A DNA stretch of 64,000 bases from JABDGM01 sp046349975 (GCA_046349975.1 JAXMBH010000016.1:1-64000); one strand, 5' to 3'. Shown: positions 36,860-46,247, counted from the stretch's first letter. Translations and numbers: made by a program. The notes: generated from the letters alone by a model not told the origin.

Positions 36860-39538
36860 ATGCGAATTCTTAAGGTGTTGAAATTGAGGGGGCCTAACTA
36901 TTGGGCCAACTTTCCCTGTCTTGAGGTGTGGATCGAACTCGAAGAGTTTAAGGACACCTCGTCCGAGATGATTCCCGGCTTCAACGAACGCTTGATGGCC
37001 TGGCTGCCGTCGATGATCGAACATCGCTGCAGCATCGGCGAGCGGGGCGGGTTTTTCGAACGGCTGCGGCGTGGCACGTACATGGGCCACATCCTCGAGC
37101 ACACCACGCTCGAACTCCAGTCGCTGGCCGGCACTCCAGTCGGCTTTGGAAGGGCCCGCGAGACCACAGTCGAAGGCACATATAAGGTCGCGATCGAATA
37201 CGTAGAAGAGCAGGTTGCACTGGCCGCACTCGATACGGCGTTCAACATGCTCCTGGCGGCGATCCACAATCTGCCGTTCGATGTGAACGCGGAAGTAGAG
37301 AAGCTACGTAAGATAGCTCACGACGTTTGCCTCGGCCCGAGCACATCCGCAATCGTCCAAGCCGCCCAAGCGCGCAACATTCCGTGTATTCGGTTGGATA
37401 CGGAAAGCTTGGTGCAGCTCGGCTATGGCTCGCGGCAACGGCGAATCAATGCGGCGGAAACCGATCGCAGCGGTGCTGTGGCCGAGATGATCGCGTCCGA
37501 CAAGCATCTCACGCGACAATTATTGAAAACAGTCGGCGTGCCTGTAGCCGATGGCCGGGTGGTGACCGATGCCGAAGACGCTTGGCAAGCGGCCGAGGAA
37601 ATCGGCGGTCCAGTGGCTGTTAAACCGCTCAATGGCAACCATGGCCGCGGTGTGGCGACAAATCTCACCACCCGCGAGCAGGTGGCGGCCGCGTATGAAG
37701 TAGCGATCAAAGAAGGCCGGGCCGTAATGGTCGAGCAGAGCATCGTCGGCGACGACTACCGGATGCTCGTCGTTGGCAACCAGCTGGTGGCCGCCGCGCG
37801 GCGCGAGCCGGCGCAAGTCGTCGGCGACGGTAAGTCGACGGTGCGCGAACTGGTCGACGAAGTGAATCGCGATCCGCTGCGGAGCGACGGTCATGCGACC
37901 GTGCTGAGCAAGATCAAACTCGACTCGACGGCCATTGCCGTGTTGTCCGAACAAGGTTTCACGATTGACTCTGTAGTGCCCGCCGGCGTCAAGGTGCTCA
38001 TTCGTCGCAATGCGAATTTGAGCACGGGCGGCACGGCAACCGATGTCACCGATCAAGTGCATCCCGATATCGTGCGCCGTGCGGTCGATGCCGTGCGGAT
38101 GGTCGGCCTGGATATTGCCGGCGTCGACGTCGTGTGCCGCGATATCACGCGTCCGCTTCGCGAGCAGGGCGGCGCGGTGATCGAAGTCAATGCGGGGCCG
38201 GGATTGCGGATGCACCTGCGGCCGTCGCATGGTTCGTCGCGGCCCGTTGGCCGGGCGATTGTCGACATGATGTTCCCCGAAATGCAAACGGGTCGGATTC
38301 CAATTGTCGCAGTGACCGGCGTCAACGGTAAGACGACGACGACGCGGCTGATCTCGCACATCATCGGCTCGACCGGCAAGCGCGTTGGCATGACGTGCAC
38401 CGACGGGATCTACATTGCCGGCGATCGCATCGAAGAAGGCGATTGCAGCGGTCCGCAGAGCGCGAAGTCGGTGCTCATGAACCCGCTGGTCGATGCGGCC
38501 GTGCTCGAAACGGCCCGCGGCGGCATTTTGCGGGCTGGTCTTGGGTTCGACAAGTGCGATATCGCAGTCGTAACCAACATTGGCGAAGGTGACCACCTCG
38601 GCCTGTCGGATATTCAGACGACCGAGACCCTGGCCAAGGTGAAGCGGTGCATCGTTGAAGCGCTGGCGCCAACCGGCGCCGCGGTGCTGAATGCCGAGGA
38701 TCCGCTCGTGGCCGACATGGCCAAGCATTGCCCGGGCACAACCGTGTTCTTCGCGAAGAGCGGCAATCATCCCCTGATCATTCAGCGGCGTGAGGAAAAT
38801 GGACGCGTGGCCTTTGTGCGTGATCATGCGATTGCTCTAGCTGAAGGCGAATACGAATTCACGCTCTTGTCGCTGGATCGGATTCCGCTCACATACAACG
38901 GCCGGATTTTGTTCCAGGTCGAAAATGTGCTCGCCGCGACGGCGGCCTGCTGGGCCCTTGGCTTGCCGGCAGAGCAAATTCGCATCGGACTCGAATCGTT
39001 CTCGGCCCAGATGGATAAGGTGCCCGCGCGGTTCAACGTGTTCGAGATCAATGGGGCGACCGTCATTGTGGACTACGGGCATAACCCCTCGTCGCTGGCT
39101 GCGATTCTGTCGGCGATCGAGCCGTTCCCGCATCAGGTGCGGACGGCAGTGTACTCGGTGGCCGGCGATCGGCGCGATTCGGATATCATTCGCCAGGGCG
39201 AGTTGCTGGGCGGTGCGTTCGACCGCGTGATCTTGTACGAAGACAACTATCTGCGCGGGCGTCCGCAAGGCGAAATCATTGGTTTGTTGCGAGCCGGTTT
39301 GGCTGGCGCGCGGCGGACCAAGGAGATGCAAGCCTTCACCGCGTGGACCACCGCGGTTGATGCGGCGCTGCGGGCCATTCGCCCGGGTGAGCTGCTGCTG
39401 TTGCAGGCCGACGTGGTCGATCAGGCCGTAAATCACCTCAAGGCAATGCTCGGCACCAGCGTGGTCGTCAGTGCGAACGGCGTGGCGGCCACGAACGGTG
39501 TCGTGAAGCCGTCGACGGTACTCCACGTTGCAGGCTAA
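36860..39538 (+). CDS. cphA: Cyanophycin synthetase
   Basis: 892 residues, within the usual range for the enzyme that polymerises aspartate and arginine (multi-L-arginyl-poly-L-aspartate) using ATP. An N-terminal domain (1-160) with HTTLELQSLAG is followed by an ATP-grasp module for aspartate addition (about 200-480; PVAVKPLNGNHGRGVATNL, VEVNAGPG-like VIEVNAGPGLRMH). A Mur-ligase-like module for arginine addition then has the P-loop TGVNGKTTTT (G487-T494), ETARGGILRAGLGF and the C-terminal VDYGHNPSSL. It is divergent from the ABC transporter/DUF1854 pair. No cyanophycinase or isoaspartyl dipeptidase is seen in the window. The weak ribosome site is GAGG about 14 nt upstream. Confidence 0.97.
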   Translation: MRILKVLKLRGPNYWANFPCLEVWIELEEFKDTSSEMIPGFNERLMAWLPSMIEHRCSIGERGGFFERLRRGTYMGHILEHTTLELQSLAGTPVGFGRARETTVEGTYKVAIEYVEEQVALAALDTAFNMLLAAIHNLPFDVNAEVEKLRKIAHDVCLGPSTSAIVQAAQARNIPCIRLDTESLVQLGYGSRQRRINAAETDRSGAVAEMIASDKHLTRQLLKTVGVPVADGRVVTDAEDAWQAAEEIGGPVAVKPLNGNHGRGVATNLTTREQVAAAYEVAIKEGRAVMVEQSIVGDDYRMLVVGNQLVAAARREPAQVVGDGKSTVRELVDEVNRDPLRSDGHATVLSKIKLDSTAIAVLSEQGFTIDSVVPAGVKVLIRRNANLSTGGTATDVTDQVHPDIVRRAVDAVRMVGLDIAGVDVVCRDITRPLREQGGAVIEVNAGPGLRMHLRPSHGSSRPVGRAIVDMMFPEMQTGRIPIVAVTGVNGKTTTTRLISHIIGSTGKRVGMTCTDGIYIAGDRIEEGDCSGPQSAKSVLMNPLVDAAVLETARGGILRAGLGFDKCDIAVVTNIGEGDHLGLSDIQTTETLAKVKRCIVEALAPTGAAVLNAEDPLVADMAKHCPGTTVFFAKSGNHPLIIQRREENGRVAFVRDHAIALAEGEYEFTLLSLDRIPLTYNGRILFQVENVLAATAACWALGLPAEQIRIGLESFSAQMDKVPARFNVFEINGATVIVDYGHNPSSLAAILSAIEPFPHQVRTAVYSVAGDRRDSDIIRQGELLGGAFDRVILYEDNYLRGRPQGEIIGLLRAGLAGARRTKEMQAFTAWTTAVDAALRAIRPGELLLLQADVVDQAVNHLKAMLGTSVVVSANGVAATNGVVKPSTVLHVAG

Positions 39539-39568
39539 TTGCCTGGCGGCATCGATACAATGAGTAAT

Positions 39569-39597
39569 AGACCTCTGCCGAAGTTCGGCAGAGGTCT
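39569..39597. terminator. Bidirectional terminator between cphA and rsmD
   Basis: AGACCTCTGCCGAA (39569-39582) is the exact reverse complement of TTCGGCAGAGGTCT (39584-39597), giving a long stem with a tiny loop, followed by GTTTGT on the plus strand. It lies between two convergent genes and could serve both. Confidence 0.85.
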
Positions 39598-39609
39598 GTT
39601 TGTCGCCTG

Positions 39610-40359
39610 TTACGTGGCTTTATGCCAGATGCCAACGATGGCAGGGGCATAGGTGCGAATATCCCAGTCGTCGGCGACGTGCGATTCATCGCTGCTATCC
39701 TTCAACGCGTTGAAGTCGAACGGTTCTTCCGCTTCGACAATGAGCAGGCTATCGTGCGGCGCGTGTTGGCGCACCCGCGCGACGAGGTCGCGCATGTCGT
39801 CAAGGCGGTCGCGGAAGAAGGCGTAGGGCGGGCTGCAGAACGCCAGCCAGGGGAGCGTCGATTGAATGGAAGTCGGCAGATCGCGTTTGGCCCACAGGAA
39901 CGCGCTGGTGACGACGACAGTTGATTGATCTTCGACACCGAGCGCGCGGATGTTCTCCTCAACGACGCGGGCAGTGGGGACGTGCTTTTCAATGAACGTG
40001 GCCGATGGACTACCGCGACTGATGGCCTCGAGACCAAGCGCGCCGGTGCCGGCGAAGAGATCGACGGCGTGGCGCCCATCGCAGCCGGTGCTGATGAGGT
40101 TGAAGATCGCCTCGCGGGTGCAGTGCTTCATCGGCCGAACGACAGGGTCGCCGTGGTAGTTCAGGCGCCGGCCGCGAAATCGCCCGCCGATGATGCGGAC
40201 TTCGGCATCGCGGTCGCCGCCGACCGGCGGTTTTTTGGCGGCAGAATGTTTGCGTTTTTGAGCCAAGGCGAGGTTGGGTGCGTAAGGATGTTGATGGGGA
40301 CAAATTGTGGGCTGCTCGCTCGCGGAGGGCGGACCTCGCGCGGAGCAAGCTGGCGACAC
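39610..40359 (-). CDS. rsmD: 16S rRNA (guanine(966)-N(2))-methyltransferase
   Basis: Up to 249 residues; the first 50 or so have no family similarity, so the true start may be a downstream alternative codon near EVRIIGGRFRG, where the domain begins. Family motifs are RIIGGRFRGRRL, RPMKHCTREAIFNLI, the SAM-binding DLFAGTGALGLEAISRGS and ENIRALGV. The catalytic tetrapeptide is SPPY rather than the DPPY usual in this enzyme; Ser is tolerated in the wider N-methyltransferase group. RsmD methylates G966 of 16S rRNA on the 30S subunit. It converges on cphA across the terminator hairpin. Confidence 0.85.
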   Translation of the reverse strand: MSPACSARGPPSASEQPTICPHQHPYAPNLALAQKRKHSAAKKPPVGGDRDAEVRIIGGRFRGRRLNYHGDPVVRPMKHCTREAIFNLISTGCDGRHAVDLFAGTGALGLEAISRGSPSATFIEKHVPTARVVEENIRALGVEDQSTVVVTSAFLWAKRDLPTSIQSTLPWLAFCSPPYAFFRDRLDDMRDLVARVRQHAPHDSLLIVEAEEPFDFNALKDSSDESHVADDWDIRTYAPAIVGIWHKAT

Positions 40360-40451
40360 TGCGGCCGTATTGGCTGACCGCCGCGGAGCTTTGTGTTATC
40401 GTGTGTGAGATGTTCGGCGTCCAGAAGCCTTGAATTCAACGGTTCTTCATC

Positions 40452-41774
40452 ATGCATTCGAGAGTTCGATCTTTGACAGCAACCGCGGTGGTGGCAAGTG
40501 TCTTGGTTATGGCTGCGACGGCCAAGGGCCAGGAAACCAGCACATCACCGGCCGCTCCAGCTACGCCGCCCCCTAAAACGGCCGCCGCGCCCAGTGCCGA
40601 AGCGCAGCAGGCGAAGCAGGTGTTCGATGCCAAGTTTGAGGAATACAAAACTGCCGTGCGGGAAATCGAGAAAATGCAATCCGAGTTCCAAACGGCCGAT
40701 GCGGCGACGCGGAAAAAGCTCAATGAGCAAATCACCGGTCAGATAGCCCACACGCAGACAATCGTCAACGGCATGATCGAGGCTGCAGAGGCCGCGTACA
40801 AGGCGGCGCCGAACGCCGACAAGCAAATCACTGAGGTGCTGACCGCGGTGGCGAAGCATTATGTCGTGGGCCGACAGATTCGGCCGGGCCATCCGGCGAT
40901 GTCGAATCCCGATGACGTGTACTACCCAATCGACGGCGGCGACCAGTACGAGCGTGGGTTGCCGATCGTGAAACTCTTGATCGATGGCGGAGCGCCGAAC
41001 TCGGAGTTGTATGTGTGGGGTTTCTTGTGCGCCTTCATGACGAACGACTACGACCTCGCAGAGACGTATCGCAATAAAGCCAAGGAAGCGGGGGCTTTTG
41101 ATGCGGTAACGATGGGCGCGGCTCGCAGTGAACAAAATGATACACAAGCCGGGCTAAATAAGAACCTGGCCCGATTAGTGGAGTCGTGCCTAGAAAACTT
41201 CGACGAGTATCGTGTGTTATGGCAGAAAGAGGCTGAAATTCGGGCGGCGGAAGCGAAGGCCGATAACTTGCCGCGCGTGAAGCTGACGACGACGAAGGGC
41301 GAGATCGTCGTCGAACTGTTTGAGAACGAAGCGCCGCAATCGGTGGCAAACTTTCTGACGCTCGTGAAACAGGGCTGGTACGATGGCAGCCCGTTTCATC
41401 GCGTGCTGCCGATGTTCATGGCCCAAGGTGGCGCGAAGACCGACGACGGGCAGGGTGGACCGGGCTACACGATCCGGTGCGAGTGCTACCGGCCGGACTA
41501 CCGCCGTCATTTCCGCGGTACGCTGAGCATGGCTCACGCAGGCCGCGATACGGGCAATTCGCAGTTCTTCTTGACATTCGTGCCGACAGCGCATTTGAAC
41601 GGTCGCCACACGGCGTTTGGCCGGGTGATCGAGGGCATGGAAGTGCTCGGCGATCTACAGCATCGGTCAACGATGCACGAGCAGAACGCGCCGAAGGCCG
41701 ACAAGATCATTAAGGCGGAAGTGCTGCGTGATCGCGGGCATGCATACACATTCGACAAGCTGCCGGGCCGGTAG
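40452..41774 (+). CDS. Exported peptidyl-prolyl cis-trans isomerase, cyclophilin type
   Basis: 440 residues. A signal peptide ending near TAKG is followed by an Ala/Pro-rich linker, a helical region (KFEEYKTAVREIEKMQSEF) and an alpha-helical TPR-like middle (LIDGGAPNSELYVWGFLCA). The cyclophilin domain occupies about 285-430, with FHRVLPMFMAQGG, GTLSMAHAGRDTGNSQFF and HLNGRHTAFGRVIEGMEV. The catalytic Arg of FHRV and the hydrophobic pocket residues are present. It is predicted to be periplasmic and to assist folding of exported proteins. It is divergent from rsmD, 92 bp apart. Confidence 0.9.
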   Translation: MHSRVRSLTATAVVASVLVMAATAKGQETSTSPAAPATPPPKTAAAPSAEAQQAKQVFDAKFEEYKTAVREIEKMQSEFQTADAATRKKLNEQITGQIAHTQTIVNGMIEAAEAAYKAAPNADKQITEVLTAVAKHYVVGRQIRPGHPAMSNPDDVYYPIDGGDQYERGLPIVKLLIDGGAPNSELYVWGFLCAFMTNDYDLAETYRNKAKEAGAFDAVTMGAARSEQNDTQAGLNKNLARLVESCLENFDEYRVLWQKEAEIRAAEAKADNLPRVKLTTTKGEIVVELFENEAPQSVANFLTLVKQGWYDGSPFHRVLPMFMAQGGAKTDDGQGGPGYTIRCECYRPDYRRHFRGTLSMAHAGRDTGNSQFFLTFVPTAHLNGRHTAFGRVIEGMEVLGDLQHRSTMHEQNAPKADKIIKAEVLRDRGHAYTFDKLPGR

Positions 41775-42111
41775 GCATTTCTGAGAAGGGCGACTCTCAC
41801 ACGCGGAACACATGCTGCTATTGCAGTGCGCGTGAGCTGTAACGCACAGGACGCATCGGCTGCCATATTGCCCGTGACGCGAATTGAGCGGATCTCTAAC
41901 TCGGGTGAGGTGGAATTCGTCGGACGATTCGCTGCCGCTGCGTGTGTCCATAACGATAATGCACCTGTTGATTCTCTATCTCAATTGGCGGCCGCGGATT
42001 AGTGATCGCCTGGATGCCGGGGTGCGGAATGAATTGCCGCCGTGATTTTCTGGGAGATAATTTCGGTTAGTGGGGTTGTGGTAGGCCGTAAACCTAGCTA
42101 TCGTGTCCTTA
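41775..42111. other. Intergenic region before the DUF1559/PEP-CTERM cluster
   Basis: 337 bp with no gene recognised. The Fur-like palindrome begins at 42112. No strong terminator after the cyclophilin gene could be read. Confidence 0.4.
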
Positions 42112-42128
42112 TTGAAATTGAATCTCAA
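42112..42128. promoter_or_regulatory. Fur-box-like palindrome
   Basis: TTGAAATTGAATCTCAA is an inverted repeat with 7 of 8 matched pairs around a central G, of the type TTGARAT-T-G-A-ATCTCAA. It resembles ferric-uptake-regulator operators. It lies 42 bp before the GTG of the first gene of the cluster, where an operator would block transcription. Assignment to Fur is inference. Confidence 0.5.
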
Positions 42129-42169
42129 TTACGATAAGAGTAGTTGGACACACCCTAACGGAGTCTACG

Positions 42170-43177
42170 GTGACCCTTCTAAAGTATTACGGTCGCAAAG
42201 GTTTTACGCTCGTTGAGCTCTTGGTAGTGATCGCCATCATCGGCATCCTTGTCGCGTTGCTGCTTCCCTCGATCCAGGCCGCTCGTGAGGCGGCCCGCCG
42301 GAGCAGCTGCCAGAACAAAGTGAAGCAGCTGGCGCTTGCAATGCAGAATTATGAGTCGAGTAAGAAGGTATTTCCGCCGTCGCTGTACTTTTTCGCCACG
42401 GGCGATGCCCGCAACAGCAGCTGGTCGGCCCAGGCTCGGGTGTTGCCATACTTGGAAGAAGGTGGGTTGGAAGGGGCGATCGACTATCACCAGTCGTACA
42501 ATGTCGTTCGCATCGGCAGCGACTTGGTTTCCTCGAAGCGGGTGCCGGGTTACAGCTGCCCTTCGGAGCAGCGGGCTGAGCCGCGGACGAACTCGTTGGA
42601 AACGGAAATCGCCCATTTTCCGATCAATTACGCTCTGAACTTCGGCGTGTGGTTCGTATTCGATGCGGGAAAGCTGCGCGGTGGCGATGGCATGTTCTTT
42701 CCGAACAGTGCGATTGGCTTCCGCCATTGCTCGGATGGCAGCAGCAAGACGTTGTTGGTATCTGAAGTTAAGGCGTACCAGACATTCGATACGGGTTCGG
42801 CAAAGGGAACGGCGACCCCCGTCGCGCAACCGACGGACCTTTGTGGGCTCACAACCGGTTCAGCATTCAAGGCCACTGGGCATACAGAATGGGTCGACGG
42901 CAAGATTCATGAGACCGGGTTCACTGCGACTTTTCCGCCTAATTCCAGCGTGACTTGTACGAATACAGACATCGACTGGATCAGCAGTTCCGAAGGCAAG
43001 ACGCTGACGGATTCGACGTACGCGGCCGTGACATCGCGAAGCTTCCATTCGGGTGGTGTTATCAACGCGGCCATGGTGGACGGCTCGGTGCATGGAGTCG
43101 CCGGGAATATCGACATCGCTGTGTGGCGGGCGATGGGAACGCGGGGGGCGGGCGACGTGGCGGCCGAATTGCCGTAG
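42170..43177 (+). CDS. DUF1559 domain-containing protein with prepilin-type N-terminus
   Basis: 335 residues, starting at GTG with GGAG about 7 nt upstream. The prepilin signal begins early (KGFTLVELLVVIAIIGILVA, then PSIQAAREAARRSSC). The DUF1559 body ends with SFHSGGVINAAMVDGSVHGVAGN, the family C-terminal motif. It is the first gene of a same-strand cluster reaching 48115 that combines DUF1559, PEP-CTERM and DUF4198-Kelch genes. A Fur-like palindrome precedes it, so the cluster may respond to iron. Confidence 0.92.
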   Translation: MTLLKYYGRKGFTLVELLVVIAIIGILVALLLPSIQAAREAARRSSCQNKVKQLALAMQNYESSKKVFPPSLYFFATGDARNSSWSAQARVLPYLEEGGLEGAIDYHQSYNVVRIGSDLVSSKRVPGYSCPSEQRAEPRTNSLETEIAHFPINYALNFGVWFVFDAGKLRGGDGMFFPNSAIGFRHCSDGSSKTLLVSEVKAYQTFDTGSAKGTATPVAQPTDLCGLTTGSAFKATGHTEWVDGKIHETGFTATFPPNSSVTCTNTDIDWISSSEGKTLTDSTYAAVTSRSFHSGGVINAAMVDGSVHGVAGNIDIAVWRAMGTRGAGDVAAELP

Positions 43178-43328
43178 TCCAGCGAATTTACCGCGGACGG
43201 CGACGGGGAATGGCAAATTGTGATGGCGGGGAAAGTGGCTTAAAATACAGGACTGTTGATTGCGAATCTCAAGAAGGTACACGAACTGATTTTTAACCAC
43301 GGTCGCGTGGTAGGAAGGTTTCAAGCTC

Positions 43329-44030
43329 ATGAGTTGGACAACGGTGATTCGGACGAGTTTGTTTGCTGTGTTGATTTCAGCATGTGCACTAAGGGCGACT
43401 GCCACCGCGCCATATACCGAGAACTTTGCAACCGACGTGGCCAACTGGGGTGACAACCCCGGCAATTTGCTGACGTATGTACCCAGTGGCGGGCCCGATG
43501 GCAGCAGTTACGCGTCGACCACGCAAAGCGGCTTCGGGATGGCCGAAGGAACCCGGATCACGTTGTTCCGCGGGCAGAACAATTTCAATTCCAGCAACCA
43601 TGCGTTTGAGGGCGACTGGCTGACGAGCGGGATCGTGGAGTTCAGCCACTACGTGCGGCACACGGCGCCGATCGCATTGCCATTTTGGGTGCGGTTCGCA
43701 ACGCCGAACAATTTTCCTGGCGTTGGCGGCGACCTGTTTACGGTGGTGCAGCCAAATACTTGGACCAAGTTAACGTACACGATTTCGGCCTCGCAGATTA
43801 ACCAGACTTTGTTCCCCGAAGGTCCGCCGTCGTTCTTCGGATCGACGTTTATGAACATTGGTCGAATTCAAATTGGTTATACGATGCCGGCCGGGTTCAG
43901 CACCGATCCGAATAGTTACACCTTTGGGATCGACCAGCCGTCGATTGCGACGCCGGAGCCGGCGAGCTGGCTATTGGCGGTGGGCTGTGTGGTGGCGGGG
44001 CTCACTGGTCGCCGGTCGCGAAACGGTTAA
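43329..44030 (+). CDS. PEP-CTERM sorting domain protein
   Basis: 233 residues. A signal peptide (SLFAVLISACALRATATA) is followed by a beta-sandwich-like domain (YTENFATDVANWGDNP, WLTSGIVEFSHYVRH) reminiscent of concanavalin-type or laminin G-like modules. The C-terminus TPEPASWLLAVGC plus GRRSRNG is the PEP-CTERM sorting signal. It lies in the cluster between two DUF1559 genes, 150 bp after the first. It is probably a secreted or surface protein processed by an exosortase encoded elsewhere. Confidence 0.85.
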   Translation: MSWTTVIRTSLFAVLISACALRATATAPYTENFATDVANWGDNPGNLLTYVPSGGPDGSSYASTTQSGFGMAEGTRITLFRGQNNFNSSNHAFEGDWLTSGIVEFSHYVRHTAPIALPFWVRFATPNNFPGVGGDLFTVVQPNTWTKLTYTISASQINQTLFPEGPPSFFGSTFMNIGRIQIGYTMPAGFSTDPNSYTFGIDQPSIATPEPASWLLAVGCVVAGLTGRRSRNG

Positions 44031-44067
44031 GGCCGGGGGTTTAACGACAGCGATTGTCGTGTTTCGA

Positions 44068-45300
44068 ATGATGTATAAATCGTTAACAGTATGTTTCGCC
44101 GTGGTGGCAGTGGGCGTGGCGTGTTGTCCGTCGCATGCCGCCACGGCAACGTGGGCGAACGCCGACTTGGATATCTGGGTGTACGACAATGCCTCGCAGC
44201 CCGGCGCGGCAAACGCGGCTCCCACATGGGTCAACGAGCTCACGATTAACCAGAGCACGGGGCAATTTGAGCCCTTCACGGCCAGCAACCCAGCTCGACT
44301 GGGAACGGCGCTGTTTGCATTCAACTCGGCCGCTCAAATCACGCCGGGGTTGGCGACCAGTCGCTATCAAGTCAACTCGGTGACGTTCCGGGCGACGTGC
44401 GAGTTTGCCGGCGGTCAGACGGCGAGGTATGAAACAACGCCAGTGAGCCAGGCGCAGTTGCTGGCTGAGTACGCGAGCAACAACGTCAACTGGCAGAAGC
44501 CAATGGAGTTGTACGGCGTGGGGCTGCGGGGCGGCTACACGGGGTACGAGTTCACGAATGGGTCGCCCGGTCCGCCGCTGTTGGATGAAGTCGCTCATCC
44601 GTATGCGTCGGGCAGTTACGCGGCTTATCCCGTCGTGGGCACGAGTTCACCCGGCGTTTACGAGGATGTGTCGAATAGCGTATCGGGCGGGTTCAGCGCC
44701 ACGGCGGCGGGGGGTACGACCGCCCCGTTCACTGCGATCCCCTGGGCCATCGGCACCACGAATTTGGCCGTAGGCGACGCGATTCCAAACGATACGACGT
44801 TCACCTTTACGCTGGACCTCAATGCCCCAGGCGTTCGGTCGTACGTTCAGCAATCGCTTGCCAATGGGGCATTCGGCGTGAGTTTATCATCGCTGCACGC
44901 CACGACAATTGGCGGTGGTTCGGGTGTTTATCCGCGATGGTATACGAGCGAAGCGGGCAGTGGTATTGTTCACGTGCCGCCGGCAAGCCTGCCGCAGCTC
45001 GTGATTGACTACACGATTCTGCCCGAAGGCGTGCCGGGCGACTACAACAGTAACGGCGTCGTCGATGCGGCGGATTATGTGTTGTGGCGGAACGGCGGGC
45101 CGCTGGCGAATCAAATCGATGACCCGAGCCAGGTGAATGCTCAGGATTACGTCGCCTGGCGAGCGCGGTTTGGCAATACGGCGGGCAATGGAGCGGGTTT
45201 GGTCAGCGGTGCCGTGCCGGAGCCGACGGCCTGCGGGTTGTTCTTGGCGGCATTTTTTGGGCTCTTCGCAGGACGTCGAGCCAGCAGGATTTACGGATGA
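44068..45300 (+). CDS. PEP-CTERM sorting domain protein with dockerin-like repeat
   Basis: About 410 residues from the ATG pair at 44068/44071; the frame runs further upstream but there overlaps the previous gene and has no signal peptide. Signal peptide: VCFAVVAVGVACCPSHA. The middle is a large beta-rich region of the kind found in planctomycete surface proteins (DLDIWVYDNASQPG, NPARLGTALFAFN). A dockerin-like pair follows (DYNSNGVVDAADYVLWRN and NAQDYVAWRARFG), then VPEPTACGLF with a hydrophobic stretch and GRRASR. Its stop overlaps the ATG of the next DUF1559 gene (45297-45300), so the two are translationally coupled. Confidence 0.87.
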   Translation: MMYKSLTVCFAVVAVGVACCPSHAATATWANADLDIWVYDNASQPGAANAAPTWVNELTINQSTGQFEPFTASNPARLGTALFAFNSAAQITPGLATSRYQVNSVTFRATCEFAGGQTARYETTPVSQAQLLAEYASNNVNWQKPMELYGVGLRGGYTGYEFTNGSPGPPLLDEVAHPYASGSYAAYPVVGTSSPGVYEDVSNSVSGGFSATAAGGTTAPFTAIPWAIGTTNLAVGDAIPNDTTFTFTLDLNAPGVRSYVQQSLANGAFGVSLSSLHATTIGGGSGVYPRWYTSEAGSGIVHVPPASLPQLVIDYTILPEGVPGDYNSNGVVDAADYVLWRNGGPLANQIDDPSQVNAQDYVAWRARFGNTAGNGAGLVSGAVPEPTACGLFLAAFFGLFAGRRASRIYG

Positions 45301-46247
45301 GATCGAAGCGGTTTTCAAATGGGCGGGCGTTGTCAGAGCATATGTCGCTGGCGGCGAACTGCTATTCGCACGGCTTTACGCTGGTCGAGCTGCTGGTCGT
45401 GATCGCGATCATCGGCATTCTGGTCGCGCTCATGTTGCCGGCAATTCAGGCGGCCCGCGAGAGTGCGCGGCGGATGGGCTGCCAGAATAACCTCAAACAG
45501 ATTGGCCTCGCGGCGGAGAATTATTCGCATACGAATCGGCATTTGCCGCCACCGAAGGTGGGTGACGACCAATTCAATCGGTTTGGCAGCACGTTCGTAC
45601 TGTTGTTGCCCTACCTTGAGGAAGGAAATCGGTTCGCCCGGTACGACTTGAACAAAGTGGTCGATGATCCGGTGAACTTACCGATTACGAGCAAGCCAAT
45701 CGATGTTTTTCTTTGCCCGTCGATGAACTTGCCCCGCGGGGTGCCTGAGACCGCGTGCGATGAAAAGCTCGGCCCGGGAAGCTATATCATTTCCACGCGA
45801 ACCGAGTACTTGAAGTTTCAGAGTTTAGATGGCGCGTTCGCCACGCCGAAGCCAGGCAGCAGCTACACACTGAGCATTCAACATATTACGGATGGAATGT
45901 CGAAGACGCTGCTGATCGGCGAGACGAACTACGGACATCAACAGATGCTGTGGACGACTTGTGCGTCATTAAACGGACAATCGAAGTGGGGTGACCAAAC
46001 GTGGGCTAACGGTTATTGGGCTCTTTCGTGGGGCCACATGACCGGCAAGTATCCTAGCCTGTACAACAACTCACGCGATTATTCCTCGCCGGATAGCGAT
46101 CGCACCTTCCGCAGCGATCATTCGGGCGGCGTTCAGTTTGTGCTGCTCGATGGATCGGTGCATTTTTTGAGCGATGCGCTAGATCCAAGTGTGCGACGAG
46201 CGCTCGTTACCCGCGCTGGTGGCGAGGCGGACGCAAGTATCGATTAA
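45297..46247 (+). CDS. DUF1559 domain-containing protein with prepilin-type N-terminus
   Basis: 316 residues; ATG overlaps the TGA of the PEP-CTERM gene. The leader is about 25 residues, longer than in the other copies, then HGFTLVELLVVIAIIGILVA and PAIQAARESARRMGC. The DUF1559 body has LLPYLEEGNRF, DVFLCPSMN, HITDGMSKTLLIGE and the C-terminal RSDHSGGVQFVLLDGSVHFL. Stop-start coupling to a PEP-CTERM/dockerin gene suggests that the two products are made in fixed ratio and may form one surface structure. Confidence 0.92.
   Translation: MRSKRFSNGRALSEHMSLAANCYSHGFTLVELLVVIAIIGILVALMLPAIQAARESARRMGCQNNLKQIGLAAENYSHTNRHLPPPKVGDDQFNRFGSTFVLLLPYLEEGNRFARYDLNKVVDDPVNLPITSKPIDVFLCPSMNLPRGVPETACDEKLGPGSYIISTRTEYLKFQSLDGAFATPKPGSSYTLSIQHITDGMSKTLLIGETNYGHQQMLWTTCASLNGQSKWGDQTWANGYWALSWGHMTGKYPSLYNNSRDYSSPDSDRTFRSDHSGGVQFVLLDGSVHFLSDALDPSVRRALVTRAGGEADASID

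Noticed and set aside
37520..38827. Minus-strand frame of 435 codons inside cphA
   Set aside because: cphA is complete with all motifs; the antisense product is Arg/His/Asp-rich without domain character.
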